64,000 nucleotides of DNA from Corynebacterium amycolatum SK46 (GCF_000173655.1 NZ_ABZU01000011.1:1-64000); one strand, 5' to 3'; shown: positions 26,460-36,517, counted from the first letter of the stretch. Numbers and translations: made by a program. Notes: generated from the letters alone by a model not told the origin.

Positions 26460-27059
26460 TCAACGGTCGCCATCGGAAGCAGAATCGGTGCCACCGTCGG
26501 CTTCTCCATCAGACCTCTTATCCTCCACATCTCCATGCGGCTCGGCGAAGTAGTCAGCATCAATACTGTCGAGGAATTCCGCAAACTCCGACACCGATGC
26601 CTCGACAGAGTCAGTCTCCGACTCGTCGGCAAGCGAACCGCCATTGGTTGCGACGAGACGCGCCGCTACCGACGTGGCGTCGAGCACATCGCGCGCAACA
26701 TACAGCGGGACCTCAAGCTCGCGAGCAATAAGGATGAGGTCGGAGGGACGCATATCTATCTCTGCGCCGCCCTCGAGCACCAGGCTGGCGATGAAAACGC
26801 CCTCATGCACGCCCGTGATCTGGCCGCGTAGGGCGCTCTGCCCCACCATGTCCAGCGAATCGACGAAGACCTCATGCATACCCGGGCGACGCTGCGTAGC
26901 GCCGGTCTCCCGGGCGGAGTACTCCGTCGCCGTCGCTAAATCGATCCAAATCGGGATAATCCGGTTGGTCTCTTCGGCATGCAGGAGCAGCGCTGGATCG
27001 CCCTCAGGAGGATGCGCCATCCAGTCTAGAAACTTGACTTCTACGAGTTTTTCGTCCAT
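26460..27059 (-). CDS. DUF151 (bifunctional nuclease domain) protein
   Basis: 199 residues. The DUF151 domain spans ~1-135: EVKFLDWMAHPPEGDPALLLHAEETNRIIPIWID, then RPGMHEVFVDSLDMVGQSALRGQI and RPSDLILIARELEVPLYVARDVLD. An acidic Ser/Asp/Glu-rich tail of ~50 residues follows. Homologous to Rv1829, always between the two MerR genes in this cluster. A nuclease activity has been proposed for plant members; function in bacteria is unsettled. Confidence 0.9.
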   Translation of the reverse strand: MDEKLVEVKFLDWMAHPPEGDPALLLHAEETNRIIPIWIDLATATEYSARETGATQRRPGMHEVFVDSLDMVGQSALRGQITGVHEGVFIASLVLEGGAEIDMRPSDLILIARELEVPLYVARDVLDATSVAARLVATNGGSLADESETDSVEASVSEFAEFLDSIDADYFAEPHGDVEDKRSDGEADGGTDSASDGDR

Positions 27060-27104
27060 AACAGCGATAATTGTAGTGAGCCGCTATTTACGCGAGACTA
27101 CCGA

Positions 27105-27863
27105 CTACTTCCCCAGGTCCTTGTTAACCTGGCGCTTGACTAAAGTGCCGTGCAGCGTGACCATCAGCGCGGTCATCTCACGGCCCATTTCCACCGCCTT
27201 CTGCTTGCCGCTAGCCGCACGCGACTTACTCAGCGGACTAGCAGCGAGCGACACCAAGTCTGCCTCACGGGCCGCAGCGGTACGCACAGTTTTGAGGTGG
27301 CGGGCATCCAGGCCAAACTCAGCCAGCTTGACTGCCGTCTCAGTGACGAGCAGGTCATCGCCGTCGAACATGTTCAGCGTGTCCGGAGTAATCAGCCCGA
27401 CTCGGACCAGTTCGGTAATGAACTTCTCACTAGCGCCGGTGCGCTCTGCCAGCTCCGCCTGCGTCAGCGAAACCACTGCAGCTTCGCGGAACTGATCCGC
27501 CGTCACCAGCGGAGTGACCGATGCCAGACCATCGCCACCTGCGTTGCCCGCATCAATTTCGTCGAGCTGCTCTTTAATAACCTTCAGCGGCAAATAGTTA
27601 TCGCGCTGAACGGTGAGAATGTAGCGCAGGCGGTCAATGTCCGCTTGACTGTAGCGACGATAACCCGAGGAGCTACGCGACGGGCACAGCAGCCCCTCCG
27701 ACTCGAGAAAACGAATTTTGGACAGCGTTACATCAGGGAACTCAACCTTGACTTCCTTCAGCACAGCACCGATGGTCTTCTTCTTGCCCACCGAGCGTGC
27801 TTGCTTCGCAGTGCTTTCCGACGAAGCCGGCTGCGCAACTGCTGATTTGCGTACTGCTGCCAC
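27105..27863 (-). CDS. ftsR: MerR-family regulator FtsR (Rv1828-like)
   Basis: 252 residues from GTG 27863, which has GGAAAAG about 10 bases upstream. A longer start at 27920 is rejected because it lies inside the odhI terminator hairpin. MerR domain at ~25-110: TIGAVLKEVKVEFPDVTLSKIRFLESEGLLCPSRSSSGYRRYSQADIDRLRYILTVQRDNYLPL. The C-terminal part contains a second helical domain (LTQAELAERTGASEKFITELVRVGLITPD). In C. glutamicum FtsR activates ftsZ. The cluster with odhI and DUF151 is conserved. Confidence 0.9.
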   Translation of the reverse strand: MAAVRKSAVAQPASSESTAKQARSVGKKKTIGAVLKEVKVEFPDVTLSKIRFLESEGLLCPSRSSSGYRRYSQADIDRLRYILTVQRDNYLPLKVIKEQLDEIDAGNAGGDGLASVTPLVTADQFREAAVVSLTQAELAERTGASEKFITELVRVGLITPDTLNMFDGDDLLVTETAVKLAEFGLDARHLKTVRTAAAREADLVSLAASPLSKSRAASGKQKAVEMGREMTALMVTLHGTLVKRQVNKDLGK

Positions 27864-27895
27864 TGGTCTTTTCCGAGCCTTTACAAAAATAAGCG

Positions 27896-27925
27896 GGTTA
27901 ATGCCGACAGACGTCGGCATTAACC
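27896..27925 (-). terminator. Terminator between odhI and ftsR
   Basis: A perfect 13-bp inverted repeat (GGTTAATGCCGAC and GTCGGCATTAACC) with a 4-base loop. On the minus strand it is followed by CGCTTATTTTTG. It starts 10 bases after the odhI stop, so odhI and ftsR are separable transcripts. Confidence 0.85.
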
Positions 27926-27934
27926 GATGTCGAA

Positions 27935-28360
27935 TTAGTTACCGATAAGGAAGACGAGGCGGAACTTACCGACCTGAACCTCGTCACCATTAGCCAGAAC
28001 CGCGGAGTTCTTCGGCTCGCGGTTAACGTAGGTACCGTTCAGCGATCCCACGTCGACAACCTCGTAGGAGTCACCGTTCTTGCGGAACTCTGCGTGACGA
28101 CGGGAAACAGTCACATCATCGAGGAAGATGTCACTGTCCGGGTGACGACCAGCGGTGGTGACTGCCTGATCGAGCAGGAAACGCGAACCCGCGTTCGGCC
28201 CCCGCTTGACAACCAAGAGTGCCGAGCCCGCCGGAAGTCCTTCAACACCGGAGACCGTGGAGTCCGTGTTAGAGCTGGACTCCATTTCCTTCAGCAAATC
28301 TGCACGGAAGACCGAGGTGGTCTCGACCGATGCCTCTGGCTGGCCGCTATTGCTAGTCAT
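27935..28360 (-). CDS. odhI: FHA-domain regulator OdhI/GarA
   Basis: 141 residues. It inhibits the E1 (OdhA/KGD) component of 2-oxoglutarate dehydrogenase and is switched off by phosphorylation. The N-terminal motif ETTSVFRADLL carries the tandem threonines (T14/T15) phosphorylated by PknG/PknB-type kinases. The FHA domain follows (~45-141): TTAGRHPDSDIFLDDVTVSRRHAEFR, VVDVGSLNGTYVNREP. Residues R, S, H and N of the phosphothreonine pocket are all present. It controls carbon flux toward glutamate in corynebacteria. Confidence 0.96.
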   Translation of the reverse strand: MTSNSGQPEASVETTSVFRADLLKEMESSSNTDSTVSGVEGLPAGSALLVVKRGPNAGSRFLLDQAVTTAGRHPDSDIFLDDVTVSRRHAEFRKNGDSYEVVDVGSLNGTYVNREPKNSAVLANGDEVQVGKFRLVFLIGN

Positions 28361-28598
28361 ATCTTTCCCTCCGGGATAACCTTGGGCGATTTACTCGTTA
28401 CTTGTTAGATAATAGCGCCCCAACCGCTTTCGTGTTGTTATCTAATCCCAACCATGCTGTGACACAGCTCACCGACAAGGTATGTACAACATGATTGATA
28501 TGCGTAAATACCGACATTGGAGAGCTTTCTCTGTGGGTGTACCTAGGCCGGTCACCTGAGAAATATTTTCAAATTGTTACCAAACCTGTGGTTACGGC

Positions 28599-30878
28599 TT
28601 ACCTAAACATCGCTGCAATTGAGCCGACGACCGAGCCGCCACCATTGCTGAGTGGGTTGTCGTTGACCATGTAAGTCCACGTCGAGCTCGGGCGAGCAAG
28701 ACCCGTGTCCTCCAGATGCGCGCCATCGCTGTCGATTTCGACCTCCTGGAAGGTCTGTACCGACTCGGTAACCGCATTGTTCACCAGGTTCTTAAAGGCG
28801 CCGATGGCGGCGCGGTGGAACTCATCAATGGGGCTTTCCTTAGCCAGCGCGCGCAGGTGAATCGACTCCCGCAGGTCATCGAGATCCGCCAGGTGGTCCG
28901 ACCATCCGCGATCCAGGTGGCTCAGCATAATTTCCCGGGCAGCATCCTCGGCGACTTCGCGCCCGACCGCTGCTTCGACTTCTTTCGCCCGCGCCGATGC
29001 CAGCTTGGACAGTTCTTCCCAGGCAGCATTAGTAGTCAGCAGTTTCTCCCGGCGCTCATCCAGAATCTCGCGCTGGTCACCGATGAGCTTGTTGTACTTC
29101 CACGTCGTCGCATGAATCGACAGCATGGTCGCCTCTGTCACTCGCTGTGCGCGGTCGATGAACTGGTAGGCCCTCTTATCCCGGACACGGCCATCATCCT
29201 CGGGCAGCACGCTCAATGTCTCGCCAGCAGCGCCTTCAGAAATCACCGGGTCATCCAGGGAGACAAAGAACACCGACGAGCCCGGATCGCCCTGGCGCCC
29301 GGCGCGGCCACGCAGCTGGTTGTCCAGCCGATCCGTGCGGTGCTTGCCCAGGCCGATGACGCACAGGCCACCGCGCTCGACTACGGCATCGCGGTTGGAT
29401 TCGTCTGCCCCGCCAAGGCGGATGTCGGTTCCTCGTCCGGCCATCTGGGTGGACACCGTGACGCGGCCAATATCGCCAGCATTGGCGATGACTTGGGCCT
29501 CCACCTCGTCATTTTTCGCGTTCAGCACCGAGGATTCGATGCCACGCAGGACCAGCGCATCGGCCAGGCGTTCCGATTCCGCCACGTCACGGGTGCCTAC
29601 GAGTATTGGTCGACCAGTGCCGTTGAGTTCCACGACCTCGTCGACAAGCGCGGCGAACGCGTCGTCGGTGGTCGCGTAGATGCGGTCGGGCTCGTCGTCG
29701 CGGATGCATGGCACGTTGGGTTCGATGACGGAGACGTGGAGTCCGTAGAACTCGCGGAACTGGTCGCCCGCGGAGGTGGCGGTGCCGGTCATGCCGCAGG
29801 TGATGTCGTAGCGGGCGACGAGTTGCTGGATGGTCATGGAGTCGAGGATTCGGCCGCCCTCCGAGACCTGCAGCCCCTCCTTGGCCTCTACCGCCGCCTG
29901 TAGACCGTCCGGCCAGCGCTGCAGTTCCGCCACGCGTCCCTTCGAGGCGTCGATGAGCTGTACCTTGCCGTCGCGCACGATGTAGTCGACATCGCGCTGC
30001 AGCAACTCGTGGGCGTGCAGCGCAACGTTGACCTGAACCAGAGTGGTGCCGACATGTTCGGCGTCGTACAGCGAGCCGATGCCGAGCAGGCGTTCGACGC
30101 GTGCGGCGCCGGTGTCGGTGAGGAAGACGTTGCGGCGGCCTTCGTCGACGGTGTAGTCGTCGCCGAGCTGCAGGCGACGCACCACGTCGGTGATCTGTCC
30201 GGTCGGTGCGGTGCCAGGCTCATTGCCGGCAAGCACGAGCGGGACTAGCGCTTCATCGACCAACACGGAGTCGGCTTCGTCGATGATGGCGACGTCAGCA
30301 GGCGATTGCACGCGGTCCTCGACGGTCGGCGCGCAACGGTCGCGCAAGACGTCAAAGCCGAGTTCGTTGACGGCGGCGTAGACGATGTCTGCCGCATATG
30401 CTTTACGACGCTCCCCCGGACCATCCTGCGGCGAAATAGCCGCCACCGAGAGCCCAAAGAACCCGAACAGCGGTTGCATCCACTGCGCGTCGCGGCCTGC
30501 GAGGTAGTCGTTGACGGTCACGGAATGCACGCGGTGGCCACGCAGCGCGAACCCGGCTGCAGCCAGGGCGCCGGAGAGAGTCTTGCCCTCACCGGTGGCC
30601 ATCTGGATAACGTCTCCCTCCATGAGCGCCAGTGCACCTTGCAGCTGCACATCGAAGGGGCGCATGGACAAGGTGCGCTGGGAGATTTCGCGGAGCGCGG
30701 CTAAAAGCTCCGGTGCGTCGGTGGCGTGTTGGCGGGTGAAGTCGGCGAGGTCGGCGTCGGAAAGCGCCTTTACCTGCGGCTCGAGCTCAGCGGCGCGTGC
30801 CACCAGCCCTACGCTGCGTTTTTGGTTACGCCCCTGCTTGCCGCTAAGAGCCTTCCAGAACCAATTAAACCCAGCCAT
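28599..30878 (-). CDS. secA2: Accessory Sec ATPase SecA2
   Basis: 759 residues, shorter than housekeeping SecA and without the C-terminal zinc-binding linker. DEAD motor 1: QLQGALALMEGDVIQMATGEGKT (Walker A), VNDYLAGRDAQWM, IDEADSVLVDEA. Preprotein-crosslinking and motor 2: GMTGTATSAGDQFREFYGL, STQMAGRGTDIRLGG, RGRAGRQGDPGSS. It powers export of a subset of proteins through SecYEG. Upstream neighbour odhI matches the mycobacterial order. The 238-base gap to odhI holds only promoter-like sequence. Confidence 0.95.
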   Translation of the reverse strand: MAGFNWFWKALSGKQGRNQKRSVGLVARAAELEPQVKALSDADLADFTRQHATDAPELLAALREISQRTLSMRPFDVQLQGALALMEGDVIQMATGEGKTLSGALAAAGFALRGHRVHSVTVNDYLAGRDAQWMQPLFGFFGLSVAAISPQDGPGERRKAYAADIVYAAVNELGFDVLRDRCAPTVEDRVQSPADVAIIDEADSVLVDEALVPLVLAGNEPGTAPTGQITDVVRRLQLGDDYTVDEGRRNVFLTDTGAARVERLLGIGSLYDAEHVGTTLVQVNVALHAHELLQRDVDYIVRDGKVQLIDASKGRVAELQRWPDGLQAAVEAKEGLQVSEGGRILDSMTIQQLVARYDITCGMTGTATSAGDQFREFYGLHVSVIEPNVPCIRDDEPDRIYATTDDAFAALVDEVVELNGTGRPILVGTRDVAESERLADALVLRGIESSVLNAKNDEVEAQVIANAGDIGRVTVSTQMAGRGTDIRLGGADESNRDAVVERGGLCVIGLGKHRTDRLDNQLRGRAGRQGDPGSSVFFVSLDDPVISEGAAGETLSVLPEDDGRVRDKRAYQFIDRAQRVTEATMLSIHATTWKYNKLIGDQREILDERREKLLTTNAAWEELSKLASARAKEVEAAVGREVAEDAAREIMLSHLDRGWSDHLADLDDLRESIHLRALAKESPIDEFHRAAIGAFKNLVNNAVTESVQTFQEVEIDSDGAHLEDTGLARPSSTWTYMVNDNPLSNGGGSVVGSIAAMFR

Positions 30879-31083
30879 CTTCTACCCTTTCCTGCGCACG
30901 TGTGGTTGTCGGCGCGTTCTGACTCACCAGAGTAATCAATCTGGGCCGGCCTTCGGAGTGTCAATCGCTGCCAGCGAATTTGCACCATATGTCTTTAGTC
31001 ACATCTTGAGTTTGAAACAATGGAGTTAACACTTGTTACGAGCACATTCTTGTGATCATTTTTCGGAAGGACTTGAATCCCCT

Positions 31084-31557
31084 ATGACAATCGAATTCAT
31101 CCCCACCGCTGACCTAGTTGACGAGATCGGCCCGGACGTGCGTTCCTGCGATACACAGATGCGCAACCTCGGTGGTCGCCTGGAGTTCTGCGGCAAGATC
31201 TCCACGGTCAAGTGCTTCCAGGACAATGCGCTGCTGAAGAAGGTTCTCTCCGAGTCGTCTGAGGGCGGCGTGCTTGTCATCGACGGTGACGCTTCTGTTC
31301 ACACGGCGCTGGTCGGTGACGTTATTGCGGGGCTCGGTAAGGACAATGGCTGGGCTGGTGTGGTCGTCAACGGCGCGATCCGCGACTCCAAGCTAATCGG
31401 TGAAATGGACTTCGGCTGCAAGGCGCTTGGCACCAACCCGCGCAAGTCCACCAAGACCGGCGAGGGCGAGCGCGACGTCGTTGTCTCCTTCGGCGGCATT
31501 GACTTCGTTCCGGGCGAGACGCTCTACGCTGACTCCGACGGTATTGTCGTGCGTTAG
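31084..31557 (+). CDS. rraA: RraA-like protein (RNase E inhibitor / HMG aldolase fold)
   Basis: 157 residues from ATG 31084, after CGGAAGGA. Features: [24 protein letters not shown], substrate/metal region [55 protein letters not shown]. The fold is shared by E. coli RraA and 4-hydroxy-4-methyl-2-oxoglutarate aldolases. GxxxD...NGxIRD residues for the aldolase are present, so either role is possible. The gene is monocistronic and ends in a terminator. Confidence 0.88.
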   Translation: MTIEFIPTADLVDEIGPDVRSCDTQMRNLGGRLEFCGKISTVKCFQDNALLKKVLSESSEGGVLVIDGDASVHTALVGDVIAGLGKDNGWAGVVVNGAIRDSKLIGEMDFGCKALGTNPRKSTKTGEGERDVVVSFGGIDFVPGETLYADSDGIVVR

Positions 31558-31610
31558 TGCGCTTGTGCGCTAGACGGCAAACGAAACCGTAAAGCAATAG
31601 CCGTAAACAA

Positions 31611-31655
31611 AAGCCGCCGCCTCCCGGAATCTTCCAGAAGACGGCGGTTATTTTT
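31611..31655 (+). terminator. Terminator of rraA
   Basis: GCCGCCG region pairs with CGGCGGT, followed by TTATTTTT. It abuts the 3' end of the tRNA gene on the opposite strand. Confidence 0.75.
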
Positions 31656-31656
31656 G

Positions 31657-31730
31657 TCGGGCTGACCGGATTTGAACCGACGACCCCCTCACCCCCAGTG
31701 AGGTGCGCTACCAAACTGCGCTACAGCCCG
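31657..31730 (-). tRNA. tRNA-Pro (anticodon GGG)
   Basis: 74 bases. Acceptor stem CGGGCTG/CAGCCCG, D arm GCGC-AGTTTGGTA-GCGC, anticodon arm CCTCA-CTGGGGG-TGAGG (anticodon GGG), T arm GTCGG-TTCGAAT-CCGGT with two wobble pairs, discriminator A. CCA is not encoded. Confidence 0.95.
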
Positions 31731-31816
31731 TGTGCACGAAAGTGCAACGAGCTATAGGTTACATCATTGGTGTTTGCTGGCGGAAATCGCCCCAGCCCCC
31801 TGCTTTTCCTGCGGCA

Positions 31817-32797
31817 TTACTGCAGGTAGATGGTCACAGGCGTGGATGTCTCCGCCATCTGTCCCTCCGGCGGATCGATCGAGGCAACCTTGCCCATAAT
31901 CGCGGCCACAGAATTGGTCTGATTGCCCTCCGCGTCGACGACGGTCACGTTCTGGTAGCCGTTGGTACGCAATTCCACCTCGACCGATGCCGGGCTCTTG
32001 CCCACCACGCCCTGCGGGATGGTGCCCCAGCCGCTGCTGCGCTCACCGGGTCCGGGGATAGCTGGCGGCGACTCGCGAAGTTGGTCGAGCTCCTGCTCGA
32101 TGCGCTCACGAGTGTCGTTAATCGTGCCCGATGGGTCCAAACGATCAGTTGGGCTTGTCGTGGTTTCTTCCGGCGAGGTTGTCGTCGGTGTCGGGCTTGA
32201 CGACGTCTCCTGCGTCGGCTCCGCCGTATTGTCGTTTTTGTCCTCGGTTCCGGAAGTAAAGGACAAAACCAAGGCTACCAGCGCGACTACGGCCACCATG
32301 GCGGCGATGGCCACGATGGCGACAGGCTTACCCCACCCCTTCTTGGAGTCATCATTGCCACTGTTGCCACGGTTATTACCGCGGTAGTTGCCGTTGTTCA
32401 TGTCGCCGTAACCGCCTGCGCCACCTGCGGCGTACTGCTGGGTTGCGCCTGGCTGCTGGCTCGCCTGACCATAGCCGCGTTCTTCTTCAGAAAGCGGCGC
32501 CCAGTACTGGCCGCTACCCTGCGCGCCAGCGCCTTGCGCCCCGGCACCTCGCGAGTTCTCAAAACGTGTTTCATCGCCACGCTGGAGGAATTGTGTCTCA
32601 GAGGAGTCACCGCCAAAGTATTCGGTCGGCTGCTCGCCCGCGAAGTCGGCATCCGGGTTGTATCCGCGGTATCCCTCGTCCCGCGGAATGTAGCGAGTCG
32701 CGGAGTCATCGCCGTATGAGCTTGAGGAATCGCGTCCGTAGCTGTTGTCTCGGCCATCGTACTGAGAGCCGTCACGGTTGTTGCCGCGCCTGACCAT
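31817..32797 (-). CDS. Single-pass membrane protein with one extracellular PASTA domain
   Basis: 326 residues. The cytoplasmic ~155 residues are disordered and rich in Tyr, Gly, Asp, Asn, Arg and Gln. One TM helix follows (~160-182: VAIVAIAAMVAVVALVALVLSF), then a Thr/Ser/Pro/Glu linker and a PASTA domain (~255-326: TIPQGVVGKSPASVEVELRTNGYQNVTVV ... VASIDPPEGQMAETSTPVTIYLQ). PASTA domains bind peptidoglycan or muropeptides, usually on PknB-type kinases or PBPs; no kinase is attached here. Possibly a cell-wall sensor or scaffold. Confidence 0.82.
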   Translation of the reverse strand: MVRRGNNRDGSQYDGRDNSYGRDSSSSYGDDSATRYIPRDEGYRGYNPDADFAGEQPTEYFGGDSSETQFLQRGDETRFENSRGAGAQGAGAQGSGQYWAPLSEEERGYGQASQQPGATQQYAAGGAGGYGDMNNGNYRGNNRGNSGNDDSKKGWGKPVAIVAIAAMVAVVALVALVLSFTSGTEDKNDNTAEPTQETSSSPTPTTTSPEETTTSPTDRLDPSGTINDTRERIEQELDQLRESPPAIPGPGERSSGWGTIPQGVVGKSPASVEVELRTNGYQNVTVVDAEGNQTNSVAAIMGKVASIDPPEGQMAETSTPVTIYLQ

Positions 32798-32845
32798 TGT
32801 CAGTTCTCCTTATCGCTAATTTACTGAAACTCTAAAATGCCAACG

Positions 32846-32888
32846 AAAAGCCCAAAATGCAATTGCCTAAATCACATTTTGGGCTTTT
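32846..32888 (-). terminator. Terminator downstream of cmk-der
   Basis: Perfect 14-bp arms AAAAGCCCAAAATG and CATTTTGGGCTTTT, 15-base loop. The built-in A and T tracts make it usable in both directions; it ends the rluB/cmk-der unit. Confidence 0.85.
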
Positions 32889-32956
32889 CTCGGCTCAATT
32901 CGAGCGACTAGCAGGGCTTAACAGATCTTGCCTAGAGGCACTCCCTAGCAGCCTTC

Positions 32957-35278
32957 CTAGCGGCGCTTTTTCTTCTCGCGGACACGCACCGCGATGCGCA
33001 CCGGTGAGCCCTCGAAACCAAATTCTTCACGCAGTTTGCGCTCCAGGAAGCGACGGTAACCGTGCTCCAGGAAGCCGGTCGTAAACAGCACAATCACCGG
33101 CGGGCGCGAGGATGCCTGGGTGGCGAACAGCACGCGCGGCTGGCGGCCACCACGCAGCGGTGGCGGGTTCTGCTGCATGATCGCACGCAACCAAGTGTTC
33201 AGGCGACCAGTGGAGATGCGCTTATCCCACGATTCCACGGCCTCCAGCATCGCCGGCTCCAGCTTCTGCACAGCGCGACCGGTCTTGGCGGAGATGTTCA
33301 CCCGACGAGCCCACGGCACGTGTGCGAGCTGCTCTTCAATTTCGCGCTCGAGCAGGTCGCGGCGGTCCTCATCCATGAGGTCCCACTTGTTGTAGGCCAC
33401 CACCAGTGCGCGACCGGAGTCGAGAATCATGCGCAGCACGCGCTGATCCTGCTCGGTAATCTGCTCGGAGGCATCGACCAGGAAGATCACGACCTCGGCG
33501 TTGTCAATCGTCGAACGAGTACGCAGCGAAGCGTAGAACTCGTGGCCCTTGGCGGTCTTGGTCTTCTTGCGGATACCAGCGGTATCTACGAAACGCCACA
33601 GCGTCTCGTCCATCTGCACCAGGGAGTCCACCGGGTCAACCGTGGTACCGGCCACGTTGCTGACCACTGCGCGATTTTCACCGGAGAGCTTGTTCAGCAG
33701 CGAGGACTTGCCCACGTTCGGCTTGCCCACCAGCGCCACGCGACGAGGTCCCGTCGGCAGCGACTTCGCACGCGGCACCTCCGGGAAGGAAGCCACCACT
33801 TCGTCCATTACGTCGGCATTGCCACGGCCGTGGAGGGCCGAGGTTGGGTGCGGCTCACCGAGCCCGAGGGCCCAGAACTCCGCGACGTCGCCAAGCTGCG
33901 AATCCGACTCAAACTTGTTGGCGGCGAGAATAACCGGCTGCTCCGCGCGCTGCAGGCGGCGGGCCATGACCTCTTCCGTGGCGGTGATGCCGACAGTGGT
34001 GTCGACGACCATGACAATCACATCGGCGGTCTCCATCGCAGTCTCCGCCTGGCGAGCAATCGCCGCATGCATACCCTTGGCATCCGGGTCCCAGCCGCCG
34101 GTGTCCTGCACCCAGAAGCGGCGTCCGCCCCATTCCCCCAGGTAGGAGATGCGGTCGCGGGTCACGCCCGGGAAGTCTTCGACAACTGCTTCACGACGGC
34201 CAATGAACCTGTTAACCATGGTGGACTTACCAACATTCGGACGTCCCACAATGGCCACGGTCGGAAGAGCTTCTTCCTCCTCGTCGCTCACGCCAAGCGC
34301 CGCGAAAGCGTTCTCCAGTTCTTCCCAGTCGGCATCGTCGTCGATCTGGCCGGTTTCGGCGCGCTCGATGGCTTCGGAGATGATCGTCTCGTGATCAGCA
34401 ATCGTGCGGTCGATGAATTCATCTGCATTGGTGTGGCTACCTGCAGTGCCCGGCGCGTTTTCGCTCTCCACGTTTGCGACCAGGTGTCCGGCGGTGTCGT
34501 CCTCGGAGTCCTCGGAGTCACCCTCATAGTCCTCGAAGGAGCCCTCGAACTCCTCGTTGTCGACATCGTCCCAGTCCATGGTGGACCCCGGGTAACCAGC
34601 CTCAACGACATCGAGGACGTTTTCCACGACCTCTTCAATGTCCATCTCAGAGGTATCCAGAATGAACGCATCTTCGGCTGGCTTCAGCGGAGAGGTCGCA
34701 CGGTTGCTGTCGAGTTCGTCGCGGCGGATGACGTCGGCAAGCACGGTGTCGAAGTCAGCCTCACGACCAGCAGCGATGTCCTGGTCGTAGCGGCGGCGAG
34801 CGCGGACCTCTGCGGAGGCGGTCATGAAAATCTTCGCCGGAACGTCCGGGAGAACGACCGTTCCGATGTCGCGGCCTTCCACCACACAGCGCACGGCCGA
34901 TGTGGCCAGCGAGCGCTGGAGTGCGACCAGGTTGGTGCGCACGGCTGGAATCGCGGAGACCGCCGACACGTTGCGGGTGACCTCCGGGCCGCGAATCTCG
35001 CCAGAGACATCCTCGCCGTCGAGGAGGACGGCGGTGGAGTTCGGATCATCGGAGACTTCCAGCGGCAGGGCGGCCGTCGCCTTGGCCACGGCTTCCTCAT
35101 CAGTCGGGTCGATGCCCTGGCGCAGCACCCACAGGGTGGCAACGCGGTACATAGCGCCGGTATCCAGGTATTTTGCACCCAGCTCGGTTGCGACCATCCG
35201 GGAGACAGTCGACTTGCCAGTGCCGGAGGGGCCATCGATGGCAACCAACAGCATGTCGTCAGTGTTCTGCTCGCTCAT
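32957..35278 (-). CDS. cmk-der: Bifunctional cytidylate kinase - GTPase Der fusion
   Basis: 773 residues from ATG 35278, which follows AAGGAG; an ATG at 35329 directly behind the rluB stop is possible. Residues ~1-225 are Cmk: [19 protein letters not shown] (P-loop), [19 protein letters not shown]. An acidic linker of ~110 residues follows ([13 protein letters not shown]). Residues ~335-773 are Der with two G domains ([13 protein letters not shown] ... AANK and [13 protein letters not shown] ... YNKWD) and a C-terminal KH-like domain. Cmk phosphorylates CMP/dCMP; Der is a ribosome-assembly GTPase. Many relatives encode the two as adjacent genes; here they are one frame. Confidence 0.95.
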   Translation of the reverse strand: MSEQNTDDMLLVAIDGPSGTGKSTVSRMVATELGAKYLDTGAMYRVATLWVLRQGIDPTDEEAVAKATAALPLEVSDDPNSTAVLLDGEDVSGEIRGPEVTRNVSAVSAIPAVRTNLVALQRSLATSAVRCVVEGRDIGTVVLPDVPAKIFMTASAEVRARRRYDQDIAAGREADFDTVLADVIRRDELDSNRATSPLKPAEDAFILDTSEMDIEEVVENVLDVVEAGYPGSTMDWDDVDNEEFEGSFEDYEGDSEDSEDDTAGHLVANVESENAPGTAGSHTNADEFIDRTIADHETIISEAIERAETGQIDDDADWEELENAFAALGVSDEEEEALPTVAIVGRPNVGKSTMVNRFIGRREAVVEDFPGVTRDRISYLGEWGGRRFWVQDTGGWDPDAKGMHAAIARQAETAMETADVIVMVVDTTVGITATEEVMARRLQRAEQPVILAANKFESDSQLGDVAEFWALGLGEPHPTSALHGRGNADVMDEVVASFPEVPRAKSLPTGPRRVALVGKPNVGKSSLLNKLSGENRAVVSNVAGTTVDPVDSLVQMDETLWRFVDTAGIRKKTKTAKGHEFYASLRTRSTIDNAEVVIFLVDASEQITEQDQRVLRMILDSGRALVVAYNKWDLMDEDRRDLLEREIEEQLAHVPWARRVNISAKTGRAVQKLEPAMLEAVESWDKRISTGRLNTWLRAIMQQNPPPLRGGRQPRVLFATQASSRPPVIVLFTTGFLEHGYRRFLERKLREEFGFEGSPVRIAVRVREKKKRR

Positions 35279-35329
35279 GTGGGCTCCTTCAGCTCCTTGG
35301 TTTTCTTCGTTCTTTTTCACTAGTGCCAT

Positions 35330-36304
35330 TTACAGCCCCACCGCGTTGTAGAGGGAGGTCAGCTCAGCGCGGTTGAGTGCTCGCAGCGCTCCCGGGGTCT
35401 GCTCGCCCAGCTGGACAGTGTGAATCTTAGTGCGCACCAGGCGCTCGACCGGGAAGCCCGCAGTCTTGAGCATCCGGCGCACGATATGCTTGCGGCCCTC
35501 GTGCAGCTCGATGCGGACGATAGAGCGACCCTGCCAGACGTCGATGATCTGCGCCATATCCGCCTTGGCGATGCCGTCATCGAGCTCAATGCCCTTCTCC
35601 AGCTCGCGCATAACCTTGGAGTCGACCTCACCGACAACGGTGGCCATGTAGGTCTTAGTGACCTCGTAGCTCGGGTGCATCAGACGGTTGGCCAGCTCAC
35701 CGTCATTGGTGAGCAGCAGCAGGCCCTCGGTGGCTGCATCCAGGCGGCCCACGTGGAAGAGTCGCTGACCAGCGCTGATCTTCTCACCGATGATGTCGCC
35801 CACACACGGGCGGCCCATGTCATCATGCATAGTCGACTGCACGCCACGCGGCTTGTTCAGGACGAAGTACTGCATGTCCTCATTGACGATGACGCGGGAA
35901 CCATCAACGCGAATCACAGACGTGTTCGGGTCCACCCGCACGCCCTGTCGCGTCACAATCTTGCCGTCGACCTCGACGCGGCCTTCGTCGATAAGCTTTT
36001 CCGCCATGCGACGCGACGCCACGCCTGCCTGTGCGAGCACCTTCTGGAGGCGTACACCCTCGCCTGCTTCGCTGTGAGCGCGCTTGCCCGAGCCGCGGCG
36101 GTCCGAGTCCACGTGCTGGTGGCGCGCCGGGCGGGCGTTGGATACGTAGATGTCCTTCGCGTGGACGTTGGAGGTCTCCATCTTCGCGCCGCTGTCGCGA
36201 CGGCTGCGATTGCGCTGCGCGTTAGTGGAGCCGTGTGCGCGGTTGGAGTGATTCTTACGGTTCTTGTGTGCCGGTGTGCCTTCTCGGCGAGCGGGTTTAG
36301 CCAC
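35330..36304 (-). CDS. rluB: 23S rRNA pseudouridine synthase RluB/RsuA family
   Basis: 324 residues. A basic disordered N-terminus (~80 residues, Arg/Lys/Asn/His-rich) is followed by an S4 domain (VRLQKVLAQAGVASRRMAEKLIDEGRVEVDGKIV) and the pseudouridine synthase domain with catalytic Asp in LFHVGRLDAATEGLLLLTNDG. End: LHEGRKHIVRRMLKTAGFPVERLVRT. Its stop touches the upstream ATG of cmk-der, so the two are probably cotranscribed. In related genomes scpB is the direct upstream neighbour; here bioAD and a DUF559 gene intervene. Confidence 0.93.
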   Translation of the reverse strand: MAKPARREGTPAHKNRKNHSNRAHGSTNAQRNRSRRDSGAKMETSNVHAKDIYVSNARPARHQHVDSDRRGSGKRAHSEAGEGVRLQKVLAQAGVASRRMAEKLIDEGRVEVDGKIVTRQGVRVDPNTSVIRVDGSRVIVNEDMQYFVLNKPRGVQSTMHDDMGRPCVGDIIGEKISAGQRLFHVGRLDAATEGLLLLTNDGELANRLMHPSYEVTKTYMATVVGEVDSKVMRELEKGIELDDGIAKADMAQIIDVWQGRSIVRIELHEGRKHIVRRMLKTAGFPVERLVRTKIHTVQLGEQTPGALRALNRAELTSLYNAVGL

Positions 36305-36517
36305 TTGACCTACATCCTTTTCAAGCGTTGGAGAATGTTCTGTTTGTTAGAACGTCAGCGCCAGGCGACGCTGTTCTCTCCCCCCGTGGGCCCAAAATGG
36401 CCGGTGGAAGCAGGTTAATTAAGAGAATTACAGAGAAAGCCTCGCGCCTTGTCGTCTAGCCACCTTAGCACGTTTCTCGCAAAACGCCAGCTTAACGACG
36501 TCCCGCGCGGCCTCTAT

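Noticed and set aside
28716..29903. 395-residue open frame opposite secA2
   Set aside because: Shadow frame with biased composition.
33062..35323. 753-residue open frame on the plus strand opposite cmk-der
   Set aside because: Mirror frame of a well-conserved high-GC gene; His/Val/Gly-rich translation with no family features.
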